This document shows positions 17,078-26,378 of a DNA stretch of 64,000 nucleotides, piece by piece. Within the stretch, counting starts at the first letter, position 1. Every line of letters begins with the position of its first letter. Position numbers and translations under genes: made by a program. The stretch is taken from the NCBI RefSeq assembly GCF_012927275.1, contig NZ_JABBGG010000005.1, positions 1-64,000 on the forward strand, written 5' to 3'. The DNA comes from Massilia polaris. Lineage in GTDB: Bacteria; Pseudomonadota; Gammaproteobacteria; Burkholderiales; Burkholderiaceae_D. A model generated the notes under the pieces. That model had not been told where the DNA came from, ran no database searches, and was given only the letters and a program-made list of their open reading frames with translations.

Positions 17078-18760
17078 ATGGACAAGTTTTGGCTCAGGCA
17101 GTATCAACCGGGCGTGCCGGCGGAAATCGACATCACGCAGTACCGGTCGCTGTCGCACCTGCTGGAAGAGTCGTTCCGCAAATACGCGGACCGCAGGGCC
17201 TACGTCTGCATGGACAAGGCCATCACCTTCCGCGAACTTGACCAGATGTCGCAGCAGATGGGCGCGTGGCTGCAGTCGCGCGGCCTGAAGCAGGGCGCCC
17301 GTGTCGCCATCATGATGCCGAACGTGCTGCAGTATCCGGTGGCGCTGGCCGCCGCGCTGCGCGCCGGCTATACCGTCGTCAACGTCAACCCGCTGTACAC
17401 CGCGCGCGAACTGCAGCACCAGCTGATCGACTCGGGCGCCGAAGCCATCGTCGTACTCGAGAATTTCGCCCACACGGTCGAACAGGTGCTGGACAAGACC
17501 AGCGTCAAACACGTCGTCGTCGCGTCGATGGGCGGCCTGCTCGGCGGCCTGAAAGGCACCATCGTCAACTTCGTGGTCCGCAAGGTCAAGAAGATGGTGC
17601 CGGCCTTCGCGCTGCCGACGGCGGTAGGCTTCAACAAGGTGCTGGCGGAAGGCTCGCGCCTGCCGTTCAAGGCTGCCACGCTGGGCCACGACGACATCGC
17701 CTTCCTCCAGTACACCGGCGGCACCACCGGCGTGTCGAAGGGCGCCGTGCTCCTGCATCGCAACGTGATCGCCAACGTTCTGCAGAACGAAGCGTGGCTG
17801 CAGCCGACGCTCGATACCCTGCCGAAGGGCACCGAGCCGCAGTTCGTATGCGCGCTGCCGCTGTATCACATCTACTCGCTGACGGTCTGCGCGCTGATGG
17901 GCATGCGCCTCGGCGGCATGAACGTGCTGATCCCGAACCCGCGCGACATCCCGGGCTTCGTCAAGGAACTGGGCAAATACAAGATCAACATTTTCCCGGC
18001 CGTGAACACGCTCTACAACGCGCTGCTGAACAACGCGGAATTCGCGAAGCTGGACTTCTCCAGCTACAAAGTCTGCAATGGCGGCGGCATGGCCGTACAG
18101 CGGCCGGTGGCCGAGAAGTGGCTGGCAGTGACAGGCACCGCGATCGTCGAGGGCTACGGCCTGTCGGAGACGTCGCCGGTGGTTACCGCCAACCGCTGCG
18201 ACATCAAGGAATTCACCGGCACCATCGGGCTGCCGTATCCATCGACCGAAGTTGCGATCCTCGACGACGACGGTAATCCGGTACCGCTAGGCACCGCAGG
18301 CGAAATCGCAGTCCGCGGCCCGCAGGTGATGGCCGGCTACTGGAAGCGCGACGACGAAACGGCCAGGTCGATGACTGCGGACGGCTTCTTCAAGACCGGC
18401 GACGTCGGCATCATGGACGAACGCGGCTACACCCGGATCGTCGACCGCAAGAAGGACATGATCCTGGTCTCCGGCTTCAACGTGTATCCGAACGAGGTGG
18501 AAGAAGTCGTGGCGGGCCACCCGGGCGTGCTGGAAGTGGCCTGCATCGGCGTGCCGGACAATGCGTCCGGCGAGGCGGTGAAGCTGTTCGTGGTCCGCAA
18601 GGACCCATCGCTGACCGCGGAGCAGCTGAAGGACTACTGCAAGGAACAGCTCACCGGCTACAAGAAGCCGAAGTACATCGAGTTCCGCACCGAGCTGCCG
18701 AAGACGAACGTCGGCAAGATCCTGCGCCGCGAACTGCGCGATAAACCAGCGGCGGCATAA
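17078..18760 (+). CDS. fadD: long-chain fatty acid--CoA ligase, second tandem copy
   Basis: The 560-residue paralogue of the upstream fadD has the same motifs: YTGGTTGVSKGA at about 212, GYGLSETSP, FFKTGDVGIMDERGY, DRKKDMILVSGFNVYPNEVE and TNVGKILRREL. The start at 17078 gives MDKFWLRQYQPG, matching the start of the first copy (MDKFWLNSYPPG). It also has GAGG seven bases upstream; an ATG 18 bases earlier is possible but less likely. The many shared segments point to a tandem gene duplication. Differences in the middle region (for example VVEQLTIV against GTEPQFV) could reflect different chain-length preference, which is inference. Confidence 0.94.
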   Translation: MDKFWLRQYQPGVPAEIDITQYRSLSHLLEESFRKYADRRAYVCMDKAITFRELDQMSQQMGAWLQSRGLKQGARVAIMMPNVLQYPVALAAALRAGYTVVNVNPLYTARELQHQLIDSGAEAIVVLENFAHTVEQVLDKTSVKHVVVASMGGLLGGLKGTIVNFVVRKVKKMVPAFALPTAVGFNKVLAEGSRLPFKAATLGHDDIAFLQYTGGTTGVSKGAVLLHRNVIANVLQNEAWLQPTLDTLPKGTEPQFVCALPLYHIYSLTVCALMGMRLGGMNVLIPNPRDIPGFVKELGKYKINIFPAVNTLYNALLNNAEFAKLDFSSYKVCNGGGMAVQRPVAEKWLAVTGTAIVEGYGLSETSPVVTANRCDIKEFTGTIGLPYPSTEVAILDDDGNPVPLGTAGEIAVRGPQVMAGYWKRDDETARSMTADGFFKTGDVGIMDERGYTRIVDRKKDMILVSGFNVYPNEVEEVVAGHPGVLEVACIGVPDNASGEAVKLFVVRKDPSLTAEQLKDYCKEQLTGYKKPKYIEFRTELPKTNVGKILRRELRDKPAAA

Positions 18761-18766
18761 AACCGA

Positions 18767-21154
18767 TTACAGCCTGACAGAGATGCGGCGCCGCGCCGCG
18801 TCGCTGGCGGTGGCCTGGAATACCAGCGTGCCGCTGGCGCCCTGGTAGTCGAACGGCACAGCGCGGCCATCCACCTCGACCTGCGCCGGCTTCGCGCCGA
18901 TGTTATGAATGACCATCGACAGCGTGCGCGCCAGGCGGCGGCGGTTCGCACCGGCCTCGCTGGCTATCGTTATCTCAAGCTGCTTGCCGCTCAGGCGGCT
19001 GGCGAACTGCAGCAGTTCATACTTGCCCTTCTCGAAAGCCTCCGGCGTTTCGCCATCGTCCTCATACATCTTGCCGCTGCCTGCCGCCACCGAGCGGTCG
19101 TGGTAGTAGTGGAGCTCGATATTCTTTCCCGAATAGTCGCGCGTGGTCTGCATGCCGGGCGCCATCGGGATGAACGCGCCTGCGCGCACGAAGACGGGGA
19201 TGCGGTCCGCAGCCAGCGCCACCGTGGCTGTGCTGCCACCTTCATGGCGTTGGCCTGTGTGGAAATCGATCCATGCGGCGGTCGCCGGGAAATAGACTTC
19301 CTGCGCCGTCTTCTTCGCTTCCAGCACCGGGCTGACAAGGATGTCGTTGCCCCACAGGTAGGTCGACGACAGCTCGCGCAATCGCGGGTTGCCCGGCTCC
19401 TCGTACATCAGTGGCCGCATCAGCGGCAGGCCAGCCTGGTTGTTATCGAACGCCGCCGTGTAGTTATACGGCAGCAGTCGATAGCGCAGGCGGATCGCTT
19501 CGCGCGCCAGTGCCAGCGCAGCCGGTGAACGGAACACCGGCTCCGAGGCCACGTCTTCCTGCGCATGCGGGCGGAAGATCGGCTGGAACACGCCGTACTG
19601 GAGCCAGCGCGTGTACAACTCGTCGTCCAGGTTGGCGCCGGCGAAGCCGCCCAGGTCGGAATGCATGTAAGCCGCGCCCTGCATCCCCATCTGGAGCGAA
19701 ATCTCAGGCTGCGGCTTGAGCCCGTCCCAGCTGCGGCTGACGTCACCGGACCACGGGATAAGCCCGAAGCGCTGCGAGCCCGAATAACCGGAACGCATCA
19801 GGATGAACGGCCGCTGGCCAGGGAAGTCCTTGCGATAGCCCTCATGCACCAGCCGCGCCCACTCATGGCCGTAGACGTTGTGTACCTGCGCTGCGCTGCC
19901 GCCAACATGGCGCGTAGCGTCCGGATGGACCTCAGGTTCGCCCAGGTCGCCCCACCAGCCGGCCACACCCATCGGGGCCAGTTCCTTGTAGATGTCCCAG
20001 AACCAGCTGCGTGCCAGAGGGCTGGTGATGTCGATCAGTCCCGTGTTCCCGAAGTAGAAGTCGTAGCGGAACGGCGCGCCCTTGTCGTCGGTCGCGAGCA
20101 CCTTGCGGTCGACCGCCTCCTGCCAGCGCGTCGACGCGGTCAGCACAAACGGCTCGGTGATCAGGATGGTCTTGACGCCCTTTGCCGAAAAATCGGCCAT
20201 CATCCCGCGCGGATTCGGGAACTGCGCCTTGCTGAAGCTGAAGTTCCCCATCGAGCCGCGCATGTCGGGACCGAACCAGTACAGGTCGAACACGATCGCA
20301 TCGAGCGGCACCTTCTCGGCGATGAACTTGTCGACGGTGGCGCGGGCCTCCGCTTCGGTGTGATAGCCGAAGCGGCTGGCGAAGTTACCGAAGGCCCAGC
20401 GCGGCGGCAGCGGCTGGCGGCCTGTCAGGCCGGTGTACTCCCAGGCCAGCTGCTCCCAGCTGTCGCCGGCGATCACCTGGTAGGCCTTGCGGCCGCTCGA
20501 CGGCTGGTACGACAGCACATTCGCCTTCTTCGCATCGAGGTCGAGGAAGCCGGTGGTCGGATTGTCGAAGTGGACCATGTACATTTTCGACGACAGCACC
20601 AGCGGCATCGCATAGCTCATCTGCTCCGACTTCTGGCCGTACCCGTAGTGCGCCTTGTTATACAAGGGAAGGCGGTGGCCGCGCCGGTTCATCCCGAGCG
20701 CGCGGGCACCGCCGCCGTACAGGGCCTCGTCCGGCGTCAGCGCGAAGTCGATCGATTCAAGCTTGCCCTGGCGCGCATAGCCGTTCTTCTCGGCGACCAG
20801 CGGCTTGCCCTTGTACGAATAGCTGATGCCGAAAGGCGCGCGCGTGACAGTCGCACTGATGCCGCCGGTGGCGAATTCGACCGCGCCGTCCAAGGTGCGG
20901 AGTGTCCCCGCCGCCTTTGGCGCCATGACCACCGCATGCGAGCGCGGATCGTGCGCTTCGCCGTTCGGGACGAACACGGTTTCCATGATGCGGTCGGAGT
21001 AGGGCGTGATCAGGTAAACGCCGTCGCTGGTGACGACCTCCAGCCGGTTGCCTTTCTGCTCGATGCGCTCCACCGTGCGGCTGCTGTTCTGGGCGAAGCT
21101 GAGCGAAGGGAGCGCCAGCAGCAGTAGCGCGGTGTGAAGCGTTGCTCTGATCAT
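18767..21154 (-). CDS. glycoside hydrolase family 31 (alpha-glucosidase/xylosidase)
   Basis: The 795-residue secreted or periplasmic enzyme has a signal peptide (RATLHTALLLLALPSLSFAQ). The GH31 nucleophile block WWGDLGEPEVHPD has D at about 403, and the acid/base block is SGDVSRSWDGL. Other GH31 landmarks include FGYHTEAEARATVDKF, DAIVFDLYWFGPDMRG and DDGETPEAFEKGKYELL in the C-terminal beta domain. Members release alpha-linked glucose or xylose, and the substrate cannot be settled here. The ATG at 21154 is chosen for its signal peptide; it lacks a good ribosome binding site, and in-frame starts exist upstream. It converges on the second fadD with six bases between stops. Confidence 0.9.
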   Translation of the reverse strand: MIRATLHTALLLLALPSLSFAQNSSRTVERIEQKGNRLEVVTSDGVYLITPYSDRIMETVFVPNGEAHDPRSHAVVMAPKAAGTLRTLDGAVEFATGGISATVTRAPFGISYSYKGKPLVAEKNGYARQGKLESIDFALTPDEALYGGGARALGMNRRGHRLPLYNKAHYGYGQKSEQMSYAMPLVLSSKMYMVHFDNPTTGFLDLDAKKANVLSYQPSSGRKAYQVIAGDSWEQLAWEYTGLTGRQPLPPRWAFGNFASRFGYHTEAEARATVDKFIAEKVPLDAIVFDLYWFGPDMRGSMGNFSFSKAQFPNPRGMMADFSAKGVKTILITEPFVLTASTRWQEAVDRKVLATDDKGAPFRYDFYFGNTGLIDITSPLARSWFWDIYKELAPMGVAGWWGDLGEPEVHPDATRHVGGSAAQVHNVYGHEWARLVHEGYRKDFPGQRPFILMRSGYSGSQRFGLIPWSGDVSRSWDGLKPQPEISLQMGMQGAAYMHSDLGGFAGANLDDELYTRWLQYGVFQPIFRPHAQEDVASEPVFRSPAALALAREAIRLRYRLLPYNYTAAFDNNQAGLPLMRPLMYEEPGNPRLRELSSTYLWGNDILVSPVLEAKKTAQEVYFPATAAWIDFHTGQRHEGGSTATVALAADRIPVFVRAGAFIPMAPGMQTTRDYSGKNIELHYYHDRSVAAGSGKMYEDDGETPEAFEKGKYELLQFASRLSGKQLEITIASEAGANRRRLARTLSMVIHNIGAKPAQVEVDGRAVPFDYQGASGTLVFQATASDAARRRISVRL

Positions 21155-21280
21155 TGGAAGTGGAATGCGGGTGTGGAAAATGTAGTCAATGTACATCATG
21201 CCACCCGTCCTTGTCATGGCCAGGTTCAGCTGCGGGCGGCTTTGCGCTAAACTGGGTCGGCCCCTCATCACTGGTCTGCT

Positions 21281-22375
21281 ATGAAAATCTCCAAGTCCCT
21301 GCCGCGCTGGTCGATCGCCGCCCCGATTTTTTCCTGGCTTCTGCTGGCCGGATCAGTTGCCGGCGCCGGAGACCTCCTTGGCGTGTACTACACGGTGCTT
21401 CTCGTCGCCGGCCTGTTTGGCGGCGTACTCGCTGCTGTTTTTCACGCGGAGATCGTCGCCCACAAAGTCGGCGAACCGTACGGCACGCTGGTACTGGCCC
21501 TTGCGGTGACCGCGATCGAGGTCGCGCTGATCGTGTCGCTCATGATTGCCGGCGGCGAGTCGACGACAGGCCTTGCGCGCGACACGGTATTCGCCGCCGT
21601 CATGATCATCCTGAACGGCATGGTCGGCTTGTGCATTCTTGCGGGCGCGGGACGGCATGGCGAGCAGACTTTTGGGCTGTATGGCGTATCCGCTGCACTG
21701 GCCACGCTCGCGGCGATTTCGGTGCTGACGATGGTACTCCCGAATTACACGACCACCACGCCCGGCCCCTCGTACAGCACCAGCCAGCTGGCTTTCATTG
21801 CCGTGGTTTCGCTCGTGCTCTATGGGACGTTTGTGCTTGTGCAGACCGTGCGCCACCGCGATTACTTCCTGCCTGAAGCGGCTTCCGGCGACGAGGATGT
21901 GCACGCACCGCCACCGCCCGCGAAGATGGCGTGGATCAGCGCGGGCTTGCTGCTGGCCTGCCTGGGGGGCGTGGTCCTGCTCGCGAAATCGCTGTCGCCG
22001 ACGCTGGAGGCGGCGGTCATCGCGATCGGTGCGCCCAAGGCCCTGGTCGGCATCATCATCGCGGCGGTTGTGCTTCTGCCTGAAGGGATCGCGGCCTACC
22101 AGGCCGCGCGCGCCAACCGCCTGCAGACCAGTCTTAACCTGGCTTTGGGATCGGCGCTGGCCAGCATCGGCCTGACGATTCCCGCCGTGGCGATCGTGTC
22201 GTTGGCGACTGGCTGGACGCTGTCGCTCGGGATCGACGTCAAGTCGACCGTGCTGCTGGTGTTGTCGATCATCGTCGCCACGCTGTCGCTCGGCACCGGC
22301 CGAACGACCGTCATGCAAGGGACCGTACACCTGGTGATATTCGCGGTGTACTTGTTTACGACGATTGTTCCGTAG
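21281..22375 (+). CDS. Ca2+/H+ antiporter family protein (CaCA, ChaA-like)
   Basis: The 364-residue inner-membrane protein has about eleven hydrophobic segments. It shows the two CaCA repeats, each with a conserved acidic motif: LALAVTAIEVALIVSLM (repeat 1) and AAVVLLPEGIAAYQAARANR followed by LGSALASIGLTIPAVA (repeat 2). A hydrophilic linker (EDVHAPPPPAKM) separates the halves. The family exchanges cytoplasmic Ca2+ or Na+/K+ for protons. It is divergent from the GH31 gene and converges on phoD with two bases between stops. Confidence 0.88.
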   Translation: MKISKSLPRWSIAAPIFSWLLLAGSVAGAGDLLGVYYTVLLVAGLFGGVLAAVFHAEIVAHKVGEPYGTLVLALAVTAIEVALIVSLMIAGGESTTGLARDTVFAAVMIILNGMVGLCILAGAGRHGEQTFGLYGVSAALATLAAISVLTMVLPNYTTTTPGPSYSTSQLAFIAVVSLVLYGTFVLVQTVRHRDYFLPEAASGDEDVHAPPPPAKMAWISAGLLLACLGGVVLLAKSLSPTLEAAVIAIGAPKALVGIIIAAVVLLPEGIAAYQAARANRLQTSLNLALGSALASIGLTIPAVAIVSLATGWTLSLGIDVKSTVLLVLSIIVATLSLGTGRTTVMQGTVHLVIFAVYLFTTIVP

Positions 22376-22377
22376 GA

Positions 22378-23958
22378 TCAGGCCCGGATCGCGCCCGGCC
22401 GGCCATGTTCGACCCGGAACTGGGCGATCGTGGTAGCCCCCGAGCCGGCCAGCTTCACATCGTCCAGCCCGACGAACATCGCCTTGGTAGCGGCGGGAGT
22501 TACCTCCATCAGGATGAACCCGCGCTTGTCGCTGCGGCCGTATTTGACGTGCGGGTTCATGTCGACAAACTGCAGCGTGCGCGCCTGCGGGCGGGAGCCC
22601 GAGGTAACCGAAGTACCGCAAAACTCGGTCGCGATGACCGGATTTTGTTTGGATAGCGGGCGGTCGAAATCGGTCTTCAGGTCGGTCGCATAGAAGGTGT
22701 GTACATCGCCCGCCAGCGTGATCGGATTCGAGGCGCGCGTGCTTTCAAGTGTATCGAACAGGCGCTGGCGCGCCGCGGGATATCCGTCCCAGCCATCGTT
22801 CCAGAAACGGCCATCGTCGGGCCGGCTGACCGGAACCTGGGACGACTGCGCCATCGGCGTTTGCTGGACGAGGAAGTTCCAGCGTGCCTCCGACCTTTCC
22901 AGGCCGGTTTCCAGCCAGGCTTCCTGCTCCGCGCCGAGCATCGTGCGCGATGAATCGCGCAGCGCGTGGCAGCGCGAACGCAGCACCGATGAAGAACCAC
23001 CCTTGCCGGGCTGCTGGCAGGCGTGCGTCGCGCGGTACTGGCGGTCGTCCAGCACGTGCAGCCGCGCCAGCCTGCCCCAGTCGAAACGGTCGTAGATGCG
23101 CAGGTTGCCGAAGCCGTTGCGGCGTGCCGGCGCCACCCGCAGCGGCATATGCTCGTAGAACGCCTGGTAAGCGGCCGCGCGCCGCTGCGCAAACGTCGGG
23201 CTGAGCCGCTCGTCGCGGTCGCCCGCGTAGTCGTTCGCGACTTCGTGGTCGTCCCACGTCACGATCCACGGCGCCGCGCGGTGCGAAGCCTGCAGGTCAG
23301 GGTCGCTCTTGTACTGTGCATAGCGCGCGCGGTAGTCGGCCAGCGAGTAGCTTTCGTCGACGCGCCTTGCGCGCTCCGGATGGTTAAGCTGGTAGGGGCC
23401 CCACTCGTAGATGTAGTCGCCCAGGAAGGCGACCAGGTCGGGCGCCGCGTTGGCGATATGGCGGTGCGCGGCAAAGCTGCCGAACTCCCAGTGCTGGCAA
23501 GATGCGACAGCCATCTTCAGCATTGTCGGCAGCGAATCCGCGGCCGGCGCGGTACGGGTGCGTCCGACCGGACTGACTGCATCGCCCAGCATGAAGCGGT
23601 ACCAGTACCAGCGGCCCGCTTCCAGCCCCGTCGCGTCGACGTGCACGCTGTGCGCCAGCTCGGGGACGGCGCTGGCGCTGCCCTGCGCTGCGATGCGGGT
23701 AAAGGCTTCGTCGTGCGCGACTTCCCAGCGCACGACGAAGGCGACCGGCGGCGTGGCCGCGGCATTGAGCGGATCGGCCAGGATGCGGGTCCACAGGATG
23801 ACCGAGTTGGGCAGCGGCGAGCCGGAAGCGACGCCCAGGCTGAACGGATAAGCGTTTCCCGGCGCCGCTTGTGCCGCGGCACGCGCGAGCGGCGCGCAGG
23901 CGGCCAGCACGGCCATCTGGCCCGCGCCCGCCAGGAAGATGCGGCGCTGCTCGTCCAT
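22378..23958 (-). CDS. phoD: alkaline phosphatase D (PhoD family), Tat-exported
   Basis: This 526-residue metallophosphoesterase starts with a twin-arginine signal (RRIFLAGAGQMAVLAACAPL). After a PhoD N-terminal domain (ASGSPLPNSVILWTRI) it carries the metal-binding blocks FLGDYIYEWGPY, TWDDHEVANDYAGD and LAGDVHTFY. PhoD enzymes are secreted Ca/Fe-dependent phosphomonoesterases or diesterases used for phosphate scavenging. The start is supported by the Tat signal. It lies 12 bases downstream of the thioesterase gene on the same strand, so the two may be cotranscribed. No pho box was identified. Confidence 0.92.
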   Translation of the reverse strand: MDEQRRIFLAGAGQMAVLAACAPLARAAAQAAPGNAYPFSLGVASGSPLPNSVILWTRILADPLNAAATPPVAFVVRWEVAHDEAFTRIAAQGSASAVPELAHSVHVDATGLEAGRWYWYRFMLGDAVSPVGRTRTAPAADSLPTMLKMAVASCQHWEFGSFAAHRHIANAAPDLVAFLGDYIYEWGPYQLNHPERARRVDESYSLADYRARYAQYKSDPDLQASHRAAPWIVTWDDHEVANDYAGDRDERLSPTFAQRRAAAYQAFYEHMPLRVAPARRNGFGNLRIYDRFDWGRLARLHVLDDRQYRATHACQQPGKGGSSSVLRSRCHALRDSSRTMLGAEQEAWLETGLERSEARWNFLVQQTPMAQSSQVPVSRPDDGRFWNDGWDGYPAARQRLFDTLESTRASNPITLAGDVHTFYATDLKTDFDRPLSKQNPVIATEFCGTSVTSGSRPQARTLQFVDMNPHVKYGRSDKRGFILMEVTPAATKAMFVGLDDVKLAGSGATTIAQFRVEHGRPGAIRA

Positions 23959-23970
23959 TACTACCCCGGG

Positions 23971-24411
23971 TCAGTTGTCGATGAGCGATTCGAGCGGCGG
24001 CAGCTGGCGCGGCTTGCGGTCGTCGCCGGTGGCGACATACGTCAGCGTCGCCTCGGTCACCTTGACCGTGTCGGCCTGCAGCCGGTTCCGCTCGGCGTAA
24101 ACTTCGACATACACGGTGATCGACGTGTTCCCGACTTTGACGATATCGGCGTAAAACGACAGCAGGTCGCCCACGAACACCGGGTTTTTGAAGACGAAGG
24201 AATTCACGGCAATGGTCGCGACACGGCCGTTGGCGCGCCGGGTGGCCGGCAGCGAACCGGCGATGTCTACCTGGGCCATGATCCAGCCGCCGAACACGTC
24301 GCCGTAGACGTTGGCATCGGAAGGGGCTGGCATTACGCGCAGTTGAGGCATCTTTCCTGCTGGAAGCGACGTGTTGACAGGGCAGGGTGCGACGTTCTCG
24401 GGCTTGGTCAT
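23971..24411 (-). CDS. hotdog-fold acyl-CoA thioesterase (YciA-like)
   Basis: This 146-residue protein contains the hotdog thioesterase core: DANVYGDVFGGWIMAQVDIA (Asn and Asp active-site region), then VATIAVNSFVFKNPVFVGDL and VYVEVYAERN. The family hydrolyses acyl-CoA to free acid and CoA, usually as a hexamer. Length is normal for YciA. Only about 60 bases separate its start from the start region of the divergent ABC transporter gene, so they share a promoter region. Confidence 0.9.
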   Translation of the reverse strand: MTKPENVAPCPVNTSLPAGKMPQLRVMPAPSDANVYGDVFGGWIMAQVDIAGSLPATRRANGRVATIAVNSFVFKNPVFVGDLLSFYADIVKVGNTSITVYVEVYAERNRLQADTVKVTEATLTYVATGDDRKPRQLPPLESLIDN

Positions 24412-24473
24412 CTTGAAATCTCATGAAAGGCTACAATCGAACCCGATTGAACCATAAATTACAGAGCTCTGCC

Positions 24474-26324
24474 ATGCGCCATCATTCCACCAGTACCACC
24501 GCACCTGTTCCCCCAGTCGATCCGAACGCCACCAAACGCAGCGAATGGGCCACGCTCAAGACCCTGCTGCCGTACCTGTGGGTGTACAAATGGCGCGTGA
24601 CCGCGGCGCTGGCCTGCCTGATCGGCGCCAAGGTCGCCAACGTCGGCGTGCCGCTGATCCTCAAGCAGCTGATCGACCACCTGACCATCAGCCCGTCCGA
24701 TCCGAAGGCGCTGCTGGTGCTGCCGCTCGGTATCCTGGTCGCCTATGGCGCGCTGCGGCTATCGACCACGGTGTTCACCGAACTGCGCGAATTCCTGTTC
24801 GCGCGCGTGACCCAGCGCGCGGTCCGCACGATCGCGCTGCGCGTGTTCCGCCACCTGCACGCACTGTCGCTGCGCTTCCACCTGAACCGCCAGACCGGCG
24901 GCATGACGCGCGACATCGAGCGCGGCACGCGCGGCGTCAGCTCGCTGATCTCGTTCACGCTGTTTAATATCCTGCCGACGCTGGTCGAGATTTCGCTGGT
25001 GCTGGGCTACCTGGTCCTGAACTACGACATCTGGTTCAGCGTGATCACGGTGCTGGCGCTGGTCAGCTACATCGCGTTCACCGTCATCGTCACCGACTGG
25101 CGCACCCACTTCCGGCGCACGATGAACGACCTCGATTCGAAAGCCAACACCAAGGCCATCGACTCGCTGATCAATTACGAGACGGTCAAATATTTCGGCA
25201 ACGAGGACTACGAAGCCAAACGCTACGACGAAGGGCTCAAGGGTTTCGAGAACGCGGCGGTGAAGTCGCAATCGTCGCTGTCGGTCCTGAACACCGGCCA
25301 GTCGCTGATCATCGCCACCGCCGTCACGCTGATCCTGTGGCGCGCGACCGAAGGCGTCATCGCCGGCACCATGACGCTGGGCGACCTTGTGCTGGTCAAC
25401 ACCTTCATGATCCAGCTGTACATTCCGCTCAACTTCCTCGGCGTGATCTACCGCGAGATCAAGCAAAGCCTGGCCGACATGGAGCGCCTGTTTGGCCTGC
25501 TGGAGCAGAACCGCGAAGTGGCCGACTCCAGGGACGCCAGGGCGCTCCAGACGCAAGGCGCGCGCGTCACGTTTTCCAACGTCGAGTTCAGCTACGAGCC
25601 GAAACGCCAGATCCTGTTCGACGTCGACTTCACGATCCCCGCCGGGACCACGACTGCGGTGGTGGGGCACAGCGGATCGGGCAAGTCGACCCTGTCGCGG
25701 CTGCTGTTCCGCTTCTATGACGTCAACAGCGGCAGCATCACGATCGACGGCCAGGACCTGCGCGAGGTGACGCAGGAATCGCTGCGCCACGCGATCGGCA
25801 TCGTGCCGCAGGATACGGTGCTGTTCAACGACAGCATCGAGTACAACATCGCGTATGGCAAACCCGGCGCGACCAAGGACGAGATCATCGCGGCTGCGCG
25901 GGCCGCGTCGATCCACGACTTTATCGACAGCCTGCCGGACGGGTACGCGACGACCGTTGGCGAGCGCGGGTTGAAGCTGTCGGGCGGCGAGAAGCAGCGC
26001 GTGGCGATCGCGCGCACCTTGCTGAAGAATCCGGCGATCCTGATTTTCGACGAAGCCACGTCGGCGCTCGATTCAAAGGCCGAGCAGGCGATCCAGGCCG
26101 AGCTGAAGGAAATCGCGAAGAGCCGCACGACCCTGGTGATCGCGCACAGGCTGTCGACTGTGGCGGACGCGCAGCAGATCCTGGTGCTCGATCACGGGCG
26201 GATTGTGGAGCGGGGGACGCATCAGCAGCTGTTGGCGGCGAATGGCTTGTATGCGCAGATGTGGGAGCGGCAGCAGGCGAGGCAGGATGAGGAGCTGAAG
26301 TCCCCGGTCGAAGAACTGAGTTAA
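24474..26324 (+). CDS. ABC transporter permease/ATPase, ATM1/HMT type
   Basis: The 616-residue half-transporter has an N-terminal membrane domain with six segments (about 40-330) and a C-terminal ATPase: Walker A GHSGSGKS at about 400, Q-loop GIVPQDTVLFNDS, signature LSGGEKQRVAIAR, Walker B ILIFDEATS and H-loop VIAHRLS. The domain segment GGMTRDIERGTRGVSSLISF is typical of the Atm1/HMT1 group, which exports glutathione-type or metal-thiol compounds. The start at 24474 fits the family. An in-frame ATG at 24423 would add 17 residues, and neither has a strong ribosome binding site. It works as a homodimer. Confidence 0.92.
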   Translation: MRHHSTSTTAPVPPVDPNATKRSEWATLKTLLPYLWVYKWRVTAALACLIGAKVANVGVPLILKQLIDHLTISPSDPKALLVLPLGILVAYGALRLSTTVFTELREFLFARVTQRAVRTIALRVFRHLHALSLRFHLNRQTGGMTRDIERGTRGVSSLISFTLFNILPTLVEISLVLGYLVLNYDIWFSVITVLALVSYIAFTVIVTDWRTHFRRTMNDLDSKANTKAIDSLINYETVKYFGNEDYEAKRYDEGLKGFENAAVKSQSSLSVLNTGQSLIIATAVTLILWRATEGVIAGTMTLGDLVLVNTFMIQLYIPLNFLGVIYREIKQSLADMERLFGLLEQNREVADSRDARALQTQGARVTFSNVEFSYEPKRQILFDVDFTIPAGTTTAVVGHSGSGKSTLSRLLFRFYDVNSGSITIDGQDLREVTQESLRHAIGIVPQDTVLFNDSIEYNIAYGKPGATKDEIIAAARAASIHDFIDSLPDGYATTVGERGLKLSGGEKQRVAIARTLLKNPAILIFDEATSALDSKAEQAIQAELKEIAKSRTTLVIAHRLSTVADAQQILVLDHGRIVERGTHQQLLAANGLYAQMWERQQARQDEELKSPVEELS

Positions 26325-26334
26325 ACGTTAAGCC

Positions 26335-26361
26335 GTCGTTTCCGCCACTGGCGGAAACGAC
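26335..26361. terminator. bidirectional hairpin between converging genes
   Basis: A perfect 12-bp stem (GTCGTTTCCGCC with GGCGGAAACGAC, loop ACT) lies between the converging ABC transporter and asparaginase stops. The T-run is short, so termination may be partial. Confidence 0.65.
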
Positions 26362-26378
26362 TTTCCGCGAACGCGGAT

